Shown here: in pieces, positions 63,946 through 64,000 of the stretch
Layout of the letters: each line of letters starts with the position of its first letter
Numbering within the stretch: the stretch's first letter is position 1
Notes under the pieces: model-generated
Database searches by the model: none
Told to the model about the DNA's origin: nothing
The model's input: only the letters and a program-made list of their open reading frames with translations
NCBI GenBank assembly: GCA_017303835.1
Contig: JAFLBI010000001.1
Coordinates: forward strand, 1,178,001-1,242,000
Length of the DNA stretch: 64,000 nucleotides
Origin: Chitinophagales bacterium
Lineage (GTDB): Bacteria; Bacteroidota; Bacteroidia; Chitinophagales; Chitinophagaceae
Reading direction: 5' to 3'
Program-made: the position numbers and the translations under genes

Positions 63946-63953
63946 CAAAGCTA
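63946..63953 (-). promoter_or_regulatory. -7-type promoter box of the UbiD-family gene
   Basis: TAGCTTTG on the minus strand matches TAnnTTTG exactly, 63 bases before the ATG. No convincing -33 box is seen at 19 bases. Confidence 0.5.
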
Positions 63954-64000
63954 AGTGTTAACATCAATAAAATTGCGACACTCCGTAACAGCCGTGGCGG

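Noticed and set aside
1..64000. CRISPR arrays, insertion sequences, prophage genes, toxin-antitoxin pairs, integrases
   Set aside because: Looked for on both strands; no spaced direct repeats, transposase or integrase motifs, or phage structural genes were seen.

Overview
The window looks like a chromosomal segment of a Bacteroidota bacterium, most likely a member of the Chitinophagaceae. Supporting signs are several promoter-like boxes of the TAnnTTTG type, start codons without Shine-Dalgarno sequences, a DUF3667 zinc-ribbon membrane protein, and an EF-G2 paralog like the one known from Bacteroides. The family-level placement is inference. There are no insertion sequences, phage genes, CRISPR arrays or rRNA genes. 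It reads as ordinary core chromosome with one surface-polysaccharide block.

Positions 1-13500 hold a complete branched-chain amino acid gene set on the minus strand, in two blocks. The upstream block is leuA-leuC-leuD-leuB, and the downstream block is ilvE-ilvD-ilvB-ilvN-ilvC-ilvA. The 244-base gap between leuB and ilvE holds the most interesting element of the window. In order it has a consensus Bacteroidota promoter, a 33-codon reading frame with 15 Ile/Val/Leu codons, a segment that can pair with the 5' arm of the following hairpin, and a strong intrinsic terminator just before ilvE. This matches ribosome-mediated transcription attenuation, with the same logic as enterobacterial ilvL. A second terminator lies before leuA, but the short frame in front of it is aromatic-rich rather than leucine-rich.

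Positions 13484-31030 are mixed housekeeping and accessory genes. They include a DinB / NRDE / ATP-grasp / LysE-exporter cluster with overlapping genes, a DoxX plus two YHS-protein cluster next to an AraC regulator, tRNA-Leu(UAA), tRNA-Gly(GCC) and tRNA-Cys(GCA), ornithine aminotransferase, a VIT-family transporter, uridine phosphorylase, dapF, corA and a queuosine-precursor transporter. A 610-base stretch (26006-26616) that looks empty holds a plausible 39-codon gene with its own promoter and terminator.

Positions 31064-43383 are a surface-glycan region. It contains a YfhO-like membrane protein and several glycosyltransferases. It also has a WecE-type sugar aminotransferase with WbqC and NeuD-type proteins, two methyltransferases and a phytanoyl-CoA-dioxygenase-like enzyme. 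mqnA (futalosine menaquinone pathway) is the first gene of the minus-strand run.

Positions 43446-64000 carry purB, tex, an exonuclease/GIY-YIG fusion, valS, a PrsW-like protease, an RluA-type pseudouridine synthase, an Lrp-type regulator divergent from ahcY, a GTPase-degenerate EF-G2, a DUF2452 fusion protein and a UbiD-family decarboxylase. A 16-bp-period AT-rich repeat occurs twice, 50 kb apart: between ilvN and ilvC, and at the 3' end of the pseudouridine synthase gene.
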